Assembly (NCBI RefSeq): GCF_000368085.1
Contig: NZ_KB849239.1
Location: forward strand, 1,707,082-1,771,081
DNA from: Acinetobacter nosocomialis NIPH 2119
GTDB taxonomy: Bacteria; Pseudomonadota; Gammaproteobacteria; Pseudomonadales; Moraxellaceae
Length of the DNA stretch: 64,000 nucleotides
Direction: 5' to 3'
In this document: positions 44,172 through 54,259 of the stretch, in pieces
Layout of the letters: each line of letters opens with the position of its first letter
How positions within the stretch are numbered: position 1 is the stretch's first letter
Program-made: the position numbers and the translations under genes
Notes under the pieces: model-generated
Told to the model about the DNA's origin: nothing
Seen by the model: only the letters and a program-made list of their open reading frames with translations
The model's database searches: none

Positions 44172-44414
44172 ACTAAATACCTGAAGAGTAATGGTTTATT
44201 AATAAATTTTTCTCATAACACTATGCTGATTTTTGGATTTCACCTGTCTGTCTGAATGTTCCTATAATGGATTAAACCTAGTCATGAGAGGATTCAAGAT
44301 GAGCCACGCTGATTTCATCAGGTTCATTCTGAATCCTGTCATGGCCGCTATGACCATGACAAACATTACCCTCATTCGATGTTTTAGATTCATATTTAAG
44401 TTTCCTTAAATTTT

Positions 44415-45599
44415 TTACTTCGCGACAAGACGTGAAGTAAAAATCGCAGAAATAACTAAAATAATAGCACTGACCACAAAAGTTGTCTGATAACCACTAT
44501 GATCAAATAACAGCCCACCTACTGTTGAACCCAAAGCAATTGCAAGCTGGACAACTGCTACCATTAATCCTCCCCCAGCTTCAGCATCGTTAGGCAAGGT
44601 ACGAGCCAACCAGCTCCACCATCCCACAGGTGCTGAGGTTCCAAGGAACCCCCACAAACCTAACAATACAGCAACTATTATTGGCCATGTCCCAAAAAAT
44701 ATTAGGGCTACTGCAATTACAGCCATCATGATTGGGATCGTTATTAAAGTTGTATAAAATCCACGTTTAAGAAAAATATTAATAACACTGGTACCAATAA
44801 AACCCATCACTCCAATTCCAAGCAGGATCAAAGATAAGGTCGAAATGTTAATTTTGGTGATGGTTTCCAAGAAGGGTCTGACATAGGTATAAAGTGAGAA
44901 CTGACCCATAAAAAATAAGCTGACTGCCAACATACCAATCATCACCACTGGTTTACCTAATAATCCTAGAATTGATGAGCGTTTTTCTGTTGACTCAGAT
45001 GCAACCTGCATTGATGGTAGGCTGATCCACTGCCAGATAAGAGCCAGTATGGCAACAGGAACCAAACTAAAAAAGGCCCCTCGCCAACCAATGATTGATC
45101 CCAGATAGCTACCTAACGGTGCAGCAATAACCATAGCCAAGGCATTACCACTATTGAATATTGCCAATGCACGAGGAACTTGCACACTTGGCACTAAACG
45201 CATCGCCATCGCTGCTGACATTGACCAGAACCCACCGATCACCATACCAATCAGTGCTCGTCCAATCATGTAGATTGTATAGCTTTGTGCAAGTGCGACA
45301 ATTGCACCTGACACTGCCATGATGGTGGTTAAAATTAATAATAAGGTTTTGCGGTTAACATTTCCTGCCAAGCGAGAGATTGTCAAACTCGTCATGACTG
45401 CAAAGGCTCCTGAAATGGCAATTCCTTGTCCCGCCATTCCCTCAGTAATTTTAAGATCTGCTGCAATCGGGGTAAGTAAACTAACTGGCATAAATTCAGA
45501 GGCAATCAATACAAAAACGCATAAGGTCATTGCAAAAACACCACTCCAGTATGCAGGCGGTTCCACATGCTCTTGTTTTTCTAGACGACTTGACATCAT
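44415..45599 (-). CDS. MFS transporter (NepI/AraJ-like exporter)
   Basis: A 394-residue major facilitator. Start at 45599 follows CGGGAAT; the longer reading to 45692 is leader. Twelve hydrophobic helices; the TM1 EFMPVSLLTPIAADL and TM5 GGFWSMSAAMAMRLVP segments match sugar/purine-nucleoside exporters of the DHA1 group. Convergent with the reductase gene upstream and likely part of the same inducible unit. Confidence 0.85.
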   Translation of the reverse strand: MMSSRLEKQEHVEPPAYWSGVFAMTLCVFVLIASEFMPVSLLTPIAADLKITEGMAGQGIAISGAFAVMTSLTISRLAGNVNRKTLLLILTTIMAVSGAIVALAQSYTIYMIGRALIGMVIGGFWSMSAAMAMRLVPSVQVPRALAIFNSGNALAMVIAAPLGSYLGSIIGWRGAFFSLVPVAILALIWQWISLPSMQVASESTEKRSSILGLLGKPVVMIGMLAVSLFFMGQFSLYTYVRPFLETITKINISTLSLILLGIGVMGFIGTSVINIFLKRGFYTTLITIPIMMAVIAVALIFFGTWPIIVAVLLGLWGFLGTSAPVGWWSWLARTLPNDAEAGGGLMVAVVQLAIALGSTVGGLLFDHSGYQTTFVVSAIILVISAIFTSRLVAK

Positions 45600-45924
45600 T
45601 ATTCCCGATATAAGATTGAGACGTCGATTATAAAAATAACAATACAGGGGAATAAGGGTGTTAAACAGAATAGAGTTATATATATAATTCATGAATGGGT
45701 ATCTAAAACTATAAGATAAATATCTCCCAATACCTATTTATTTAAATAAGAAATTTACTTTTAACCTATTAATATCTAAAAATTAAAAGACTTGGCTCAT
45801 CCACTCATGAATATTACTCATAAGTCTATGCTGTTTTTTTAGACTAATCCTGAGAATCCAAAGCATTTAGACTTTCTTCCATACCTAAACTCGTTAAAAC
45901 AAATCTTATATGGGAGCTGAGATC

Positions 45925-46989
45925 ATGCAAATTCGTATGAAAAAATTTCGCAATGTAGCTTTAACCGCAGCTCTGGCGGCTACAGTCGGTTTATTTTCTT
46001 CAACCTCAACGATGGCGGCAGATATGTCAAACGATGCAAATAACTTTTACCAAAGCAGTCAGGTCACCATCCAAAAGGTAACCTTTAAAAACCAGTACAA
46101 CATGGATCTTGTCGGTAATCTGGTTATTCCTAAAAATCTCAAGAAAAACACTAAAGCCCCTGCAATTGTCATTGGGCACCCGATGGGAGCAGTCAAAGAA
46201 CAAAGCTCAATGCTTTATGCTCAAAAGTTGGCAGAACAGGGCTTTGTTACACTTGCAATTGATCAATCATTCTGGGGTGAAAGTGGAGGGCAACCTCGCA
46301 ACGTGGTCGCTCCCGATATCTATGCTGAAGCGTTTAGTGCGGCTGTAGACTATCTGGGGACTCGTGATTTTATTGACCGTAACCGTATTGGTGCTTTAGG
46401 GATATGTGGTAGTGGCAGCTTTGTCATCAGTGCAGCGAAAATTGATCCACGTATGAAAGCAATTGCGACTGTCAGTATGTACGACATGGGTGCGGCTAAC
46501 CGTAATGCTTTAAATCATTCTCAGACCTTAGAACAGAGAAAACAGGTTATTGCTGAAGCAGTTCAACAGCGTTATGTTGAATTTACTGGTGGTAAAACAA
46601 AATACACCAGTGGTACTGTACATGAACTCACTGCCGATACTCATCCTATTCAACGTGAATTTTATGACTTTTACCGTACCCCGCGTGGAGAATTTACACC
46701 TAAAGGTTCAAGCCCAGAGTTGACTACGCATCCAACTTTGACCAGTAACATCAAGTTTATGAATTTCTATCCATTTAATGACATAGAAACCATCTCACCT
46801 CGTCCAATGTTATTTATTACGGGTGACCAGGCACATTCAAAAGAGTTCAGTGAAGATGCTTATAAACGTGCTGGTGAACCTAAAGAATTATACTACGTCA
46901 AAGGTGCAGGACACGTTGATTTATATGACCGTGTTGATTTAATCCCTTTCAATAAATTAACTGACTTCTTTACTAAAAACTTAAAGTAA
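45925..46989 (+). CDS. exported alpha/beta hydrolase (DLH/YcjY-like)
   Basis: A 354-residue hydrolase with a signal peptide (KFRNVALTAALAATVGLFSS to MAA). Core: IVIGHPMGAVKEQ oxyanion segment, a nucleophile elbow GICGSG that uses Cys rather than Ser as in dienelactone-hydrolase relatives, Asp in LFITGDQAHS and His in GAGHVDLYD. Secreted relatives are of unknown specificity. ATG at 45925 has GGGAGCTGAG upstream. Confidence 0.85.
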   Translation: MQIRMKKFRNVALTAALAATVGLFSSTSTMAADMSNDANNFYQSSQVTIQKVTFKNQYNMDLVGNLVIPKNLKKNTKAPAIVIGHPMGAVKEQSSMLYAQKLAEQGFVTLAIDQSFWGESGGQPRNVVAPDIYAEAFSAAVDYLGTRDFIDRNRIGALGICGSGSFVISAAKIDPRMKAIATVSMYDMGAANRNALNHSQTLEQRKQVIAEAVQQRYVEFTGGKTKYTSGTVHELTADTHPIQREFYDFYRTPRGEFTPKGSSPELTTHPTLTSNIKFMNFYPFNDIETISPRPMLFITGDQAHSKEFSEDAYKRAGEPKELYYVKGAGHVDLYDRVDLIPFNKLTDFFTKNLK

Positions 46990-47067
46990 GTTCATCGCTT
47001 AGCCAAGTTGAGTAGACTCAAATCAACTTGGCTTTTTTTAATCGGGAATCTAAGTTATTGTCCAGCC

Positions 47068-47664
47068 ATGATGAAAAAAAAATACAAAGTTATCTTACTT
47101 CTACTTGCATCTGGAATAGGCATATTATTTACCGCTTGTACAACTTTGAATCGTCCGCAATTTGGACACTTACCAGAAAAGGCGCGTCTCGAAAGAATCA
47201 AGCAATCTTCTCATTATGGTCAGGATGAATTTGCCTATCCCGTTGCAACACCGATGCTCCGTGATGGAGAAAGTACCCTAAAAATTTTCTGGGATAATTT
47301 ATGGGCTGAGGATCAGCAGACTGTACCTAAACAGGTTATCCCAAGCATTAAGACCAATTTATTAGCTCTAAATCCCCGGCAGGATGTAGTGATTTGGCTG
47401 GGGCATTCTGCTTATTATATTCAGTTAGCAGGAAAACGTATTTTAATTGATCCTGTCCTCAGTGATCATGCTGCGCCCTTTTCCTTTTTGATTAAGGCAT
47501 TTAAGGGAACAAACCTTTACAAAGTTGAAGATATCCCTGAAATTGATTATTTACTTATTTCCCACGATCACTATGACCATCTGGACTATGCGACAGTCAC
47601 CCAACTCAAGGATAAGGTCAGAAATGTCGTCGTACCGCTTGGTATTGGTTCACATTTAGAATAA
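47068..47664 (+). pseudogene. metallo-beta-lactamase-fold lipoprotein, 3'-truncated
   Basis: Signal peptide with lipobox FTAC (MMKKKYKVILLLLASGIGIL). The mature part begins like the UlaG/NAPE-PLD-type metal-dependent hydrolases, with VIWLGHSAYYIQLAGKRIL, IDPVLSDHAAP and the zinc motif SHDHYDHLDY. It stops after VVVPLGIGSHLE, about half the expected ~350 residues, where the sequence switches to an inverted SDR gene. The distal metal ligands are missing, so it should be inactive. Confidence 0.75.
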
Positions 47665-48076
47665 CGCCACCACCTTGTTGTAGCATTTGCCGAATTTGAT
47701 GCTTCATTCCAAAAAATACGCCTTTGGCATTTACAGCAAAACTCAAGTCCAGATCTGCCTCATTGGTATCAATAAAGCTTTTCATTGGCGGACTCATACC
47801 CGCATTATTTATACTGACATCAATTCTACCGAAATGATCCACCGCACTTTGTACCAATGCCTGTACTTCTGCTTCAAGACTAACATCACAAGCCTGCGCA
47901 ACCACTTGTATACCCGCTTGTTGTAACGGTTCAACCACTGCATTCAGCCCTGCGATATTGCGGTCTCCCAAGACTAATTTTGCTCCATGTTCTGCCAGTT
48001 GTTGAGCCAGTAGAGCACCAAATCCACTCGCCGCGCCTGTGATTAAGACCACTTGATCTGAATACTGATCGTACAT
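47618..48076 (-). pseudogene. SDR gene, 3'-truncated at a rearrangement junction
   Basis: A 152-codon frame beginning MYDQYSDQVVLITGAASGFG, with NNAGMSPPM and the QMLQQGGGVILNV strand before the catalytic Ser. SDR similarity ends at VILNV; the last residues (NQYQAVRRHF) are antisense of the truncated hydrolase gene. The Tyr/Lys active site is missing. Its missing 3' end corresponds to the tail left at 30217-30306. It follows SDR copy B with the same 12-bp spacing as seen at the other copy. Confidence 0.75.
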
Positions 48077-48088
48077 TGCTACCCGTCC

Positions 48089-48853
48089 TTAAATGGTTAA
48101 ACCACCGTCAACCACAATACATTCGCCGTTGGTATAACTTGCTGCATCAGAGACAAGATATAAAACCGTTCCAGCCATTTCACGTGGCTCCGCATGACGG
48201 CGTAATGGGATTTCTTGCAACCAACGGTTATATACCTCTTCATTGCTAAATAGGGCGCCAGCAAATTTGGTTTTTGTTAGACCTGGGAGTATCGCATTAA
48301 CACGAATCCCTAAAGGGCCGCATTCTTTGGCAAACGCTTTCGTCATATTCACCACGGCTGCTTTGGTAATTGAATAAATAGCTTGGCGGTCGCCTGGTTG
48401 TAATGCATTCACAGAAGCGGTGTTCACAATCGCACCACTACCTTGGGCTCGCATCAGCTTTCCAGCTTCAATCGACATAAAGAAATAACCACGAATATTG
48501 ACCTCAACCGTTTTGTTATATGCCGCAAGGTCTGTATCAAGAATGTGGCCATAGTAAGGGTTTGCTGCAGCATTATTGACTAGAATATCCAAACGCCCAT
48601 GCTTAGAACGGATATGATCAAAAATAGCCGTAATATCCTCCATTGAACCTACATGACATGCAAACGCTTCTGCCTTACCACCTGCCTGAATAATTTGATC
48701 GGCAACCGCTTGGCAATCATCAATTTTTCTACTCGAGACAATGACATGTGCGCCATACTCAGCTAAAAGTTTTGCAATTTCTTCACCAATCCCACGACTT
48801 GCACCAGTTATTAATGCGATTTTTCCTGTTAAATCAAATAAATTGGTTGGCAT
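48089..48853 (-). CDS. SDR family oxidoreductase, copy B of a duplicated gene
   Basis: A 254-residue SDR with all catalytic elements (TGASRGIG, Ser147, Tyr160, Lys164), almost identical to 30313-31077. It lies next to mutS, which suggests that this is the ancestral position and that the operon once ran on to the MaoC/acyl-CoA dehydrogenase genes now 17 kb away. It now heads a truncated second SDR only. Confidence 0.9.
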   Translation of the reverse strand: MPTNLFDLTGKIALITGASRGIGEEIAKLLAEYGAHVIVSSRKIDDCQAVADQIIQAGGKAEAFACHVGSMEDITAIFDHIRSKHGRLDILVNNAAANPYYGHILDTDLAAYNKTVEVNIRGYFFMSIEAGKLMRAQGSGAIVNTASVNALQPGDRQAIYSITKAAVVNMTKAFAKECGPLGIRVNAILPGLTKTKFAGALFSNEEVYNRWLQEIPLRRHAEPREMAGTVLYLVSDAASYTNGECIVVDGGLTI

Positions 48854-49355
48854 ATTTTTACTCCTGAGCTTGGTCTATTTTACTGTTGGGCTTTTAAATT
48901 CTTGTGTTTGCCTATCAGTTTTGGAAACGAGTTTTTATTTGCTATCGAACATATAAGATTGCTGGTACGACGTTTATAAACATACCCAACCTATAACAAT
49001 GAATAAAATGAATTATTTGAATATTCAACTATGCATAAAATTAATATGTATATTTCTTTTCTCTTATAAGGTTAAAGTTATATTCAAGAAAATTGTCTTT
49101 TAAGCTTAAGTTTTGTTTTCAACACATCTTTACAATGTTCAATTATTTCAATAGTTCACTACTCTTTTTTTCAATTACTCAAATTTGTTACCATTGCACC
49201 GCTGGAATGGTCTGAAAACACTTTATACTAGGGATGCTGGTTCTAAGGTTCATCCAGTTATTGTACTTTTCTTGAATTACATTCATTTTTTAAAAACTTG
49301 AAATTGGCTCATTAGCCAAAAGTAAATTTTTCGTTTTTTTAAGGGTTTTTTACGC
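48854..49355. other. intergenic region upstream of mutS
   Basis: About 500 bp holding divergent promoters for SDR copy B and mutS. A small hairpin TTGGCT-CATT-AGCCAA lies at 49304-49319, about 40 bp before the mutS start. No ORF or known RNA seen. Confidence 0.4.
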
Positions 49356-52001
49356 ATGAATAGCGCTGAAATCATGGCTGATCTCTCTAACCACACTCCA
49401 ATGATGCAGCAATATCTCAAAGTCAAAAAAGACTATCAACATGCGTTGCTGTTTTATCGTATGGGCGACTTTTACGAACTGTTCTTTGAAGACGCTCATT
49501 TAGCAGCCAAACTTTTAGGAATTACCCTAACCCATCGTGGTAAAGCAAATGGCAACCCAATTCCAATGGCGGGCGTTCCCTACCATTCAGCCGAAGGTTA
49601 TTTGGCACGTTTGGTCAAAGCAGGTCGCACTGTAGCCATTTGTGAACAAGTGGGTGAAGTCACAGGCAAAGGTCCTGTTGAGCGTAAAGTTGTTCGTATT
49701 CTTACCCCTGGTACATTAACTGACGATGCCCTACTCACAAGTTATCAGTCTTCTAACCTTGTGGCGCTATGCATCCATCAAAACCAGATCGGTTTTGCTT
49801 TACTCGACTTAAGTGCGGGTATTTTTAAAGTTCAACAACAAGACTACAAACCGGAACAACTTCCAATTGAACTGGCACGCCTCATGCCAAGTGAAATTTT
49901 AATTGATGAAGATCTGGTTGACCCAAATATTATCGAACAAATTAAAAAGCATTTAGATTGCCCAGTAACCAAGCGCCCAAATGTCGATTTTAATTTAAAC
50001 AACGCACAAAAAACCTTATGTGACCAGTTCTCTGTATCAACGCTTTCTGGTTTTGGTTTAGACCCATTACCTTTGGCTAAAGCTGCTGCTGCGGCTCTAA
50101 TTCACTATGCCAAAGAAACCCAAAAAACGGCGTTACCACATATTCGTTCAATTCTTTTAGAACAAAGCACTGACTTTATTGCGCTCGATCCAATCACGCG
50201 CCGTAATTTAGAAATTATTGAACCTTTGTTTGAACACGGAACTTCTTTATTCCAACTGGTGAACGACTGCCAAACCGCAATGGGTGGCCGTTTACTCAGC
50301 CGTACACTCATGCAACCTGTTCGTGATACCGCGTTGCTTGATGCCCGTTTAGATGCAATTGAACAGTTAATTCAGGGCTACCATGAAAGTCCGGTTCGTT
50401 TAGTGCTTAAAGAAATTGGTGATATCGAACGTGTTCTTAGCCGTGTTGCACTTGGTAGCGCGCGACCACGTGACTTAGTTCAGCTTCGTCACGCTTGTGC
50501 ACAAATTCCATTTTTAAGAAATGCTTTAGCACCTGTTGTACAAGCGAAGAAATCCAAGTTATTGGGACAGCTTGATCAAGAACTAGGTGATTTTAAATCG
50601 TTACATCAGCATTTAATGGCAGCCATTGTTGAAAACCCACCGGTATTACTTCGTGATGGCAATGTAATTGCAGAAGGTTACGATGCCGAACTCGATGAAT
50701 TACGCCAAATTCGTGATCATGCAGGCCAATTCCTGATTGATTTAGAAATAAAAGAACGTGAACGTACCGGTATCAATACCTTAAAAATCGGTTATAACCG
50801 TGTGAGTGGTTACTACATTGAACTCACTCGCGCTCAAGCTGAACAAGCCCCTGCCGATTATATTCGCCGTCAAACATTAAAAAATGCCGAGCGTTACATT
50901 ACGCCTGAACTAAAAAGCTTTGAAGATAAAGTTTTATCAAGTGAGTCTCGTGCATTAGCACGTGAAAAAGCGTTATTTGAAGCTTTACTTGAAAACCTTC
51001 GTGAAAATATTGCGCATCTACAAATGATGAGTTCAGCAATCGCGCAAATTGATGTAATTGCAAACTTTGCTCATCAAGCGCGTTTAAACAACTGGGCACG
51101 CCCTGAATTTACACCAGAAACGGGTATCAAAATTCAAGGTGGCCGTCACCCTGTGGTTGAAGCATTAAGTAAAGCGCCCTTTACACCAAATGATACGTTC
51201 CTTGATGCCCAGCACCGTATGGCAATTATTACCGGTCCAAACATGGGCGGTAAGTCTACCTTTATGCGTCAAACCGCATTAATCAGTTTGCTTGCTTACT
51301 GCGGTAGTTACGTTCCGGCACGAGCTGCCAAACTTGGCCCAATCGACCGTATTTTTACCCGTATCGGTTCAGCCGATGACTTATCGACGGGCAAATCGAC
51401 CTTTATGGTTGAGATGACTGAAACTTCACAAATCTTGCACCATGCAACGAATCAGTCTTTGGTGTTAATGGATGAAGTTGGTCGCGGAACGAGTACCTAC
51501 GATGGTCTTTCTTTAGCATGGGCTTGCGTGGTTGACTTAACGAAGCGTGTTAAATGTCTGTGCTTGTTTGCAACTCACTATTTCGAATTGACAGAGTTAG
51601 GAAGTGAAGCAGGTATTGATAACTACCACGTTACTGCTCAAGAGTTAAATGGCAACCTGATTTTATTGCATAAAGTTCAACAAGGACCTGCAAGCCAAAG
51701 TCATGGTTTACAAGTTGCGAAATTAGCGGGTATTCCTGCTAATGTCATTAAAGAAGCTCAAAAGCGTTTACGTATTTTAGAGAAGCAACAACAGCAACAC
51801 TTACAAACCAGTGTACAAGATGATTTGTTTGCAACTTTAGATTCGGAAGCTAAAACCAATACTCAAGTCATAGAGAAAGTGATTGAAATCGAAGTGCCTT
51901 CACCTGCCCTAGACTTACTTAAGCAAATTGAAGTCGATAACTTGACGCCTCGCCAAGCACTTGAACAACTTTACGAGCTAAAAGCTGCGCTTAAATCATA
52001 A
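49356..52001 (+). CDS. mutS: DNA mismatch repair ATPase MutS
   Basis: Full-length 881-residue MutS. Mismatch-recognition domain carries the Phe-x-Glu motif in [12 protein letters not shown] (residues about 35-46). The ATPase domain has Walker [10 protein letters not shown] (about 626-634), the [14 protein letters not shown]alker B/D-loop region, and FATHYFELT. The C-terminal clamp/dimer helix ([19 protein letters not shown]) is present. Acts in methyl-independent or MutL-linked repair of replication errors. Intact, so no mutator defect is suggested here. Confidence 0.98.
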   Translation: MNSAEIMADLSNHTPMMQQYLKVKKDYQHALLFYRMGDFYELFFEDAHLAAKLLGITLTHRGKANGNPIPMAGVPYHSAEGYLARLVKAGRTVAICEQVGEVTGKGPVERKVVRILTPGTLTDDALLTSYQSSNLVALCIHQNQIGFALLDLSAGIFKVQQQDYKPEQLPIELARLMPSEILIDEDLVDPNIIEQIKKHLDCPVTKRPNVDFNLNNAQKTLCDQFSVSTLSGFGLDPLPLAKAAAAALIHYAKETQKTALPHIRSILLEQSTDFIALDPITRRNLEIIEPLFEHGTSLFQLVNDCQTAMGGRLLSRTLMQPVRDTALLDARLDAIEQLIQGYHESPVRLVLKEIGDIERVLSRVALGSARPRDLVQLRHACAQIPFLRNALAPVVQAKKSKLLGQLDQELGDFKSLHQHLMAAIVENPPVLLRDGNVIAEGYDAELDELRQIRDHAGQFLIDLEIKERERTGINTLKIGYNRVSGYYIELTRAQAEQAPADYIRRQTLKNAERYITPELKSFEDKVLSSESRALAREKALFEALLENLRENIAHLQMMSSAIAQIDVIANFAHQARLNNWARPEFTPETGIKIQGGRHPVVEALSKAPFTPNDTFLDAQHRMAIITGPNMGGKSTFMRQTALISLLAYCGSYVPARAAKLGPIDRIFTRIGSADDLSTGKSTFMVEMTETSQILHHATNQSLVLMDEVGRGTSTYDGLSLAWACVVDLTKRVKCLCLFATHYFELTELGSEAGIDNYHVTAQELNGNLILLHKVQQGPASQSHGLQVAKLAGIPANVIKEAQKRLRILEKQQQQHLQTSVQDDLFATLDSEAKTNTQVIEKVIEIEVPSPALDLLKQIEVDNLTPRQALEQLYELKAALKS

Positions 52002-52011
52002 TTATTGATTG

Positions 52012-52045
52012 AGCAAACATGTCTATGGGCATGTTTGCTTTTACT
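52012..52045 (+). terminator. mutS terminator
   Basis: GCAAACATG-TCTATGGG-CATGTTTGC followed by TTTTACTTT, eleven bases after the mutS stop. Confidence 0.8.
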
Positions 52046-52059
52046 TTGAGGAGAATAAA

Positions 52060-52596
52060 ATTTCTATTTTCTTAAGGCCACTACAATACAAAGAGATCGA
52101 TTTAATTTGGCAACAAATTAGTCGACGTGAACTGATTACCCAACTCTACATACAAAAACAAGATCAACTCGAATTAACAGATTGTTTTTATGATGTTGAA
52201 AATTGGGATGCCTATCATTTAGAAAATGACCCATCAAAATTAAAAGAACTCTATCAACAAGGTGCTTCATTTGTAGGGGCTTTTAATACGGCTGAACAGC
52301 TAGTGGGCATTAGTGTCGTATCTAATCAAATGATTACTGACTATCCCAATGCAAAATTACTGCAATATTTTTATGTCGATGCCGATCAACAAGGCCAAGG
52401 TATTGGCGCAAAGCTGATGCAAGCAGCCAAAGAGTCGACCAAGCAATTGGGCGCTCATCAACTTTATATTTCAGCCACGCCAAGTAAACGTACAGTCGAC
52501 TTTTATATAAAACATGGTGCGACAGTATTAAAACACCCAGATCGGGAATTATGGGAGCTAGAACCCGAAGACATTCATTTGCTTTGTATGCTTTAA
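52060..52596 (+). CDS. GNAT family N-acetyltransferase, possible ATT start
   Basis: A 178-residue acetyltransferase: N-terminal ISIFLRPLQYKEIDLIWQQI, acetyl-CoA loop in DADQQGQGIGAKLM (QxxGxG/A), and FYIKHGATV near the C terminus. No ATG or GTG is in a sensible position. The GAGGAG site at 52047-52052 points at ATT 52060; the alternative TTG at 52009 would place the mutS terminator stem inside the coding region. The start is therefore uncertain. Substrate unknown. Confidence 0.75.
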   Translation: MSIFLRPLQYKEIDLIWQQISRRELITQLYIQKQDQLELTDCFYDVENWDAYHLENDPSKLKELYQQGASFVGAFNTAEQLVGISVVSNQMITDYPNAKLLQYFYVDADQQGQGIGAKLMQAAKESTKQLGAHQLYISATPSKRTVDFYIKHGATVLKHPDRELWELEPEDIHLLCML

Positions 52597-52941
52597 GACC
52601 TATAATTTAAGGATTTTTTAGCTATAAATGCAGCATAAAAGCAGAATTTAAGCGCAAGAGTCGGATTTAAGGTATCTAATCAAATAGATACCTTGACCCA
52701 AATGACATTTAAACCCATCAGAAAAAATTTATTTAACCTTTTGTTTTTAAAAATATATTTTTATCTCAATTTTACAATCCGACCAATCTTAAGGCCAGAA
52801 CATTCCTTTGAATATCAAAGTTTTAACTTATCTTCATATGTATAAATAAACAATATCAATAAAAGCAATTGTTTGTTTACCCCTTTTTTGCCTAAAATAA
52901 GCTATTCGAAATGAAACCATATTTTTTAGGTAGCTGTCGCC
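52597..52941. other. intergenic region upstream of fdxA
   Basis: 345 bp with a perfect hairpin AAGGTATCTA-ATCAAA-TAGATACCTT (52669-52694) lacking a T-run; otherwise promoter sequence for fdxA. Confidence 0.45.
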
Positions 52942-53265
52942 ATGACCTTTGTTGTCACTGAAAATTGTATTAAATGTAAATACCAAGATTGCGTAGAAGT
53001 TTGTCCTGTAGACTGTTTTTACGAAGGTCCGAATTTCCTAGTGATTAATCCGGATGAATGTATTGACTGCGCATTATGTGAACCAGAATGCCCTGCAAAT
53101 GCAATTTTCTCTGAAGATGAGTTACCAGAAGGTCAGGAAGTATTTATTGAGTTAAATGCTGAACTTTCTCAAAAATGGCCTAACATTACTCAAATTGGCG
53201 ATCAACCTGCTGACCGTGAAGAATGGAACGGCAAACCAGATAAGTTACAGTATCTAGAAAAATAA
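52942..53265 (+). CDS. fdxA: 7Fe ferredoxin FdxA
   Basis: A 107-residue ferredoxin of the Azotobacter FdI type. Cluster ligands are in [18 protein letters not shown] and [12 protein letters not shown], giving one 3Fe-4S and one 4Fe-4S cluster; the C-terminal extension of 40 residues is typical. Electron carrier of unspecified partners. Terminator follows directly. Confidence 0.95.
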   Translation: MTFVVTENCIKCKYQDCVEVCPVDCFYEGPNFLVINPDECIDCALCEPECPANAIFSEDELPEGQEVFIELNAELSQKWPNITQIGDQPADREEWNGKPDKLQYLEK

Positions 53266-53269
53266 TTTC

Positions 53270-53302
53270 AAAAAAAGATCAGCAACCGCTGATCTTTTTT
53301 AT
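53270..53302 (+). terminator. fdxA terminator
   Basis: AAAAAAGATCAGC-AACC-GCTGATCTTTTTT. Confidence 0.9.
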
Positions 53303-53397
53303 ACCCTATTCAAACATTTCATTGCAAATTCCTCGTAATTTGTGCACTGTTTTGCATTAAAATAGGCGCAATATTTATTAAGCTTTTGATTTTTCTT

Positions 53398-54120
53398 ATG
53401 CGGAAGTTTTTGCAGAGTCTGCTGCCCCTATGCATAATCCCTGCGGTTATGGTAGGTTGCGCCAGCTCTCCCCAACACACAACAACAGGCAAAACCTCTC
53501 CAAGTGGTAAACGCATCTTTATTCCTCAAGAACGCGTTATTATCGAACGTCCAATTCCACCTAAAGTTGAGCCTGCTTCTTATCGTGCTTGGTTAAATAC
53601 TGGCGATCATTATGAACGTGTACGCGAATACGAAAAATTTCTAGCGCGTCATGATGTTGCTGGCATCGTACCAAGTTTTGAATTATTAAGATCAGCTCGC
53701 GATTGGCAAAAATGTGGAAGTTCAGAATATGCTGTTCCAAACCGTGAACTTTGGAATAACTCTTTATCGACCTTACGCGTCTTTAAATATTTAATTGCTG
53801 CAAAAGTTTTAACCGACTTTGAAGTGACTTCGGTTTATCGTGACTTACCTTTAAACCAATGTGCTGGTGGTGCAAGTTCTTCTAAACATTTGTTCAACTC
53901 TGCCATCGATTTCCGTATTGGACCAGAAGTTCCACAACCGCAAGACTATGCGTTTATTGAAAATACCAAGTTTAAATTATGTCAGTTCTGGGCCCAACAT
54001 GGCCAAAGTTTAAACTTAGGTATTGGTTTATATAGTTCAGGACAAATCCATATTGATACTCAAGGCTATCGTACTTGGGGACCTGACCTAACCCGTAATA
54101 CTTCTATGTGTAATTTCTAA
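53398..54120 (+). CDS. M15-type D,D-carboxypeptidase-like lipoprotein
   Basis: A 240-residue lipoprotein: signal ending in the lipobox MVGC, linker rich in Ser/Pro, and a peptidase M15 domain. Zinc site elements SSKHLFNSAIDFRI (His-x6-Asp) and GQIHIDT (His) are present, so hydrolysis of a peptidoglycan D-amino acid bond is likely in the periplasm. ATG at 53398 is preferred over the upstream TTG. Terminator follows. Confidence 0.8.
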   Translation: MRKFLQSLLPLCIIPAVMVGCASSPQHTTTGKTSPSGKRIFIPQERVIIERPIPPKVEPASYRAWLNTGDHYERVREYEKFLARHDVAGIVPSFELLRSARDWQKCGSSEYAVPNRELWNNSLSTLRVFKYLIAAKVLTDFEVTSVYRDLPLNQCAGGASSSKHLFNSAIDFRIGPEVPQPQDYAFIENTKFKLCQFWAQHGQSLNLGIGLYSSGQIHIDTQGYRTWGPDLTRNTSMCNF

Positions 54121-54121
54121 A

Positions 54122-54162
54122 ATATAAATCCCCTTATATGCTTCAGTTTAAGGGGATTTGCT
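54122..54162 (+). terminator. terminator after M15 gene
   Basis: AAATCCCCTTA-loop-TAAGGGGATTT stem, with weak T-run. Confidence 0.75.
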
Positions 54163-54259
54163 CATTCTATAATCAACCAAAATTTCTTAATCCGAAGATT
54201 TTTGCACTCTAGTCATAAACGTTTAAAATACGCCTATCAATATACAGGTAAATTTGACT

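Noticed and set aside
44284..44412. 42-codon ORF (MRGFKMSHADFIRF) between reductase and MFS genes
   Set aside because: Too short and without homology that I recognise or a terminator; could be debris but not supportable as a gene.
45319..45633. 104-codon ORF opposite the MFS gene
   Set aside because: Shadow of a transporter with clear membrane helices; no motif of its own.
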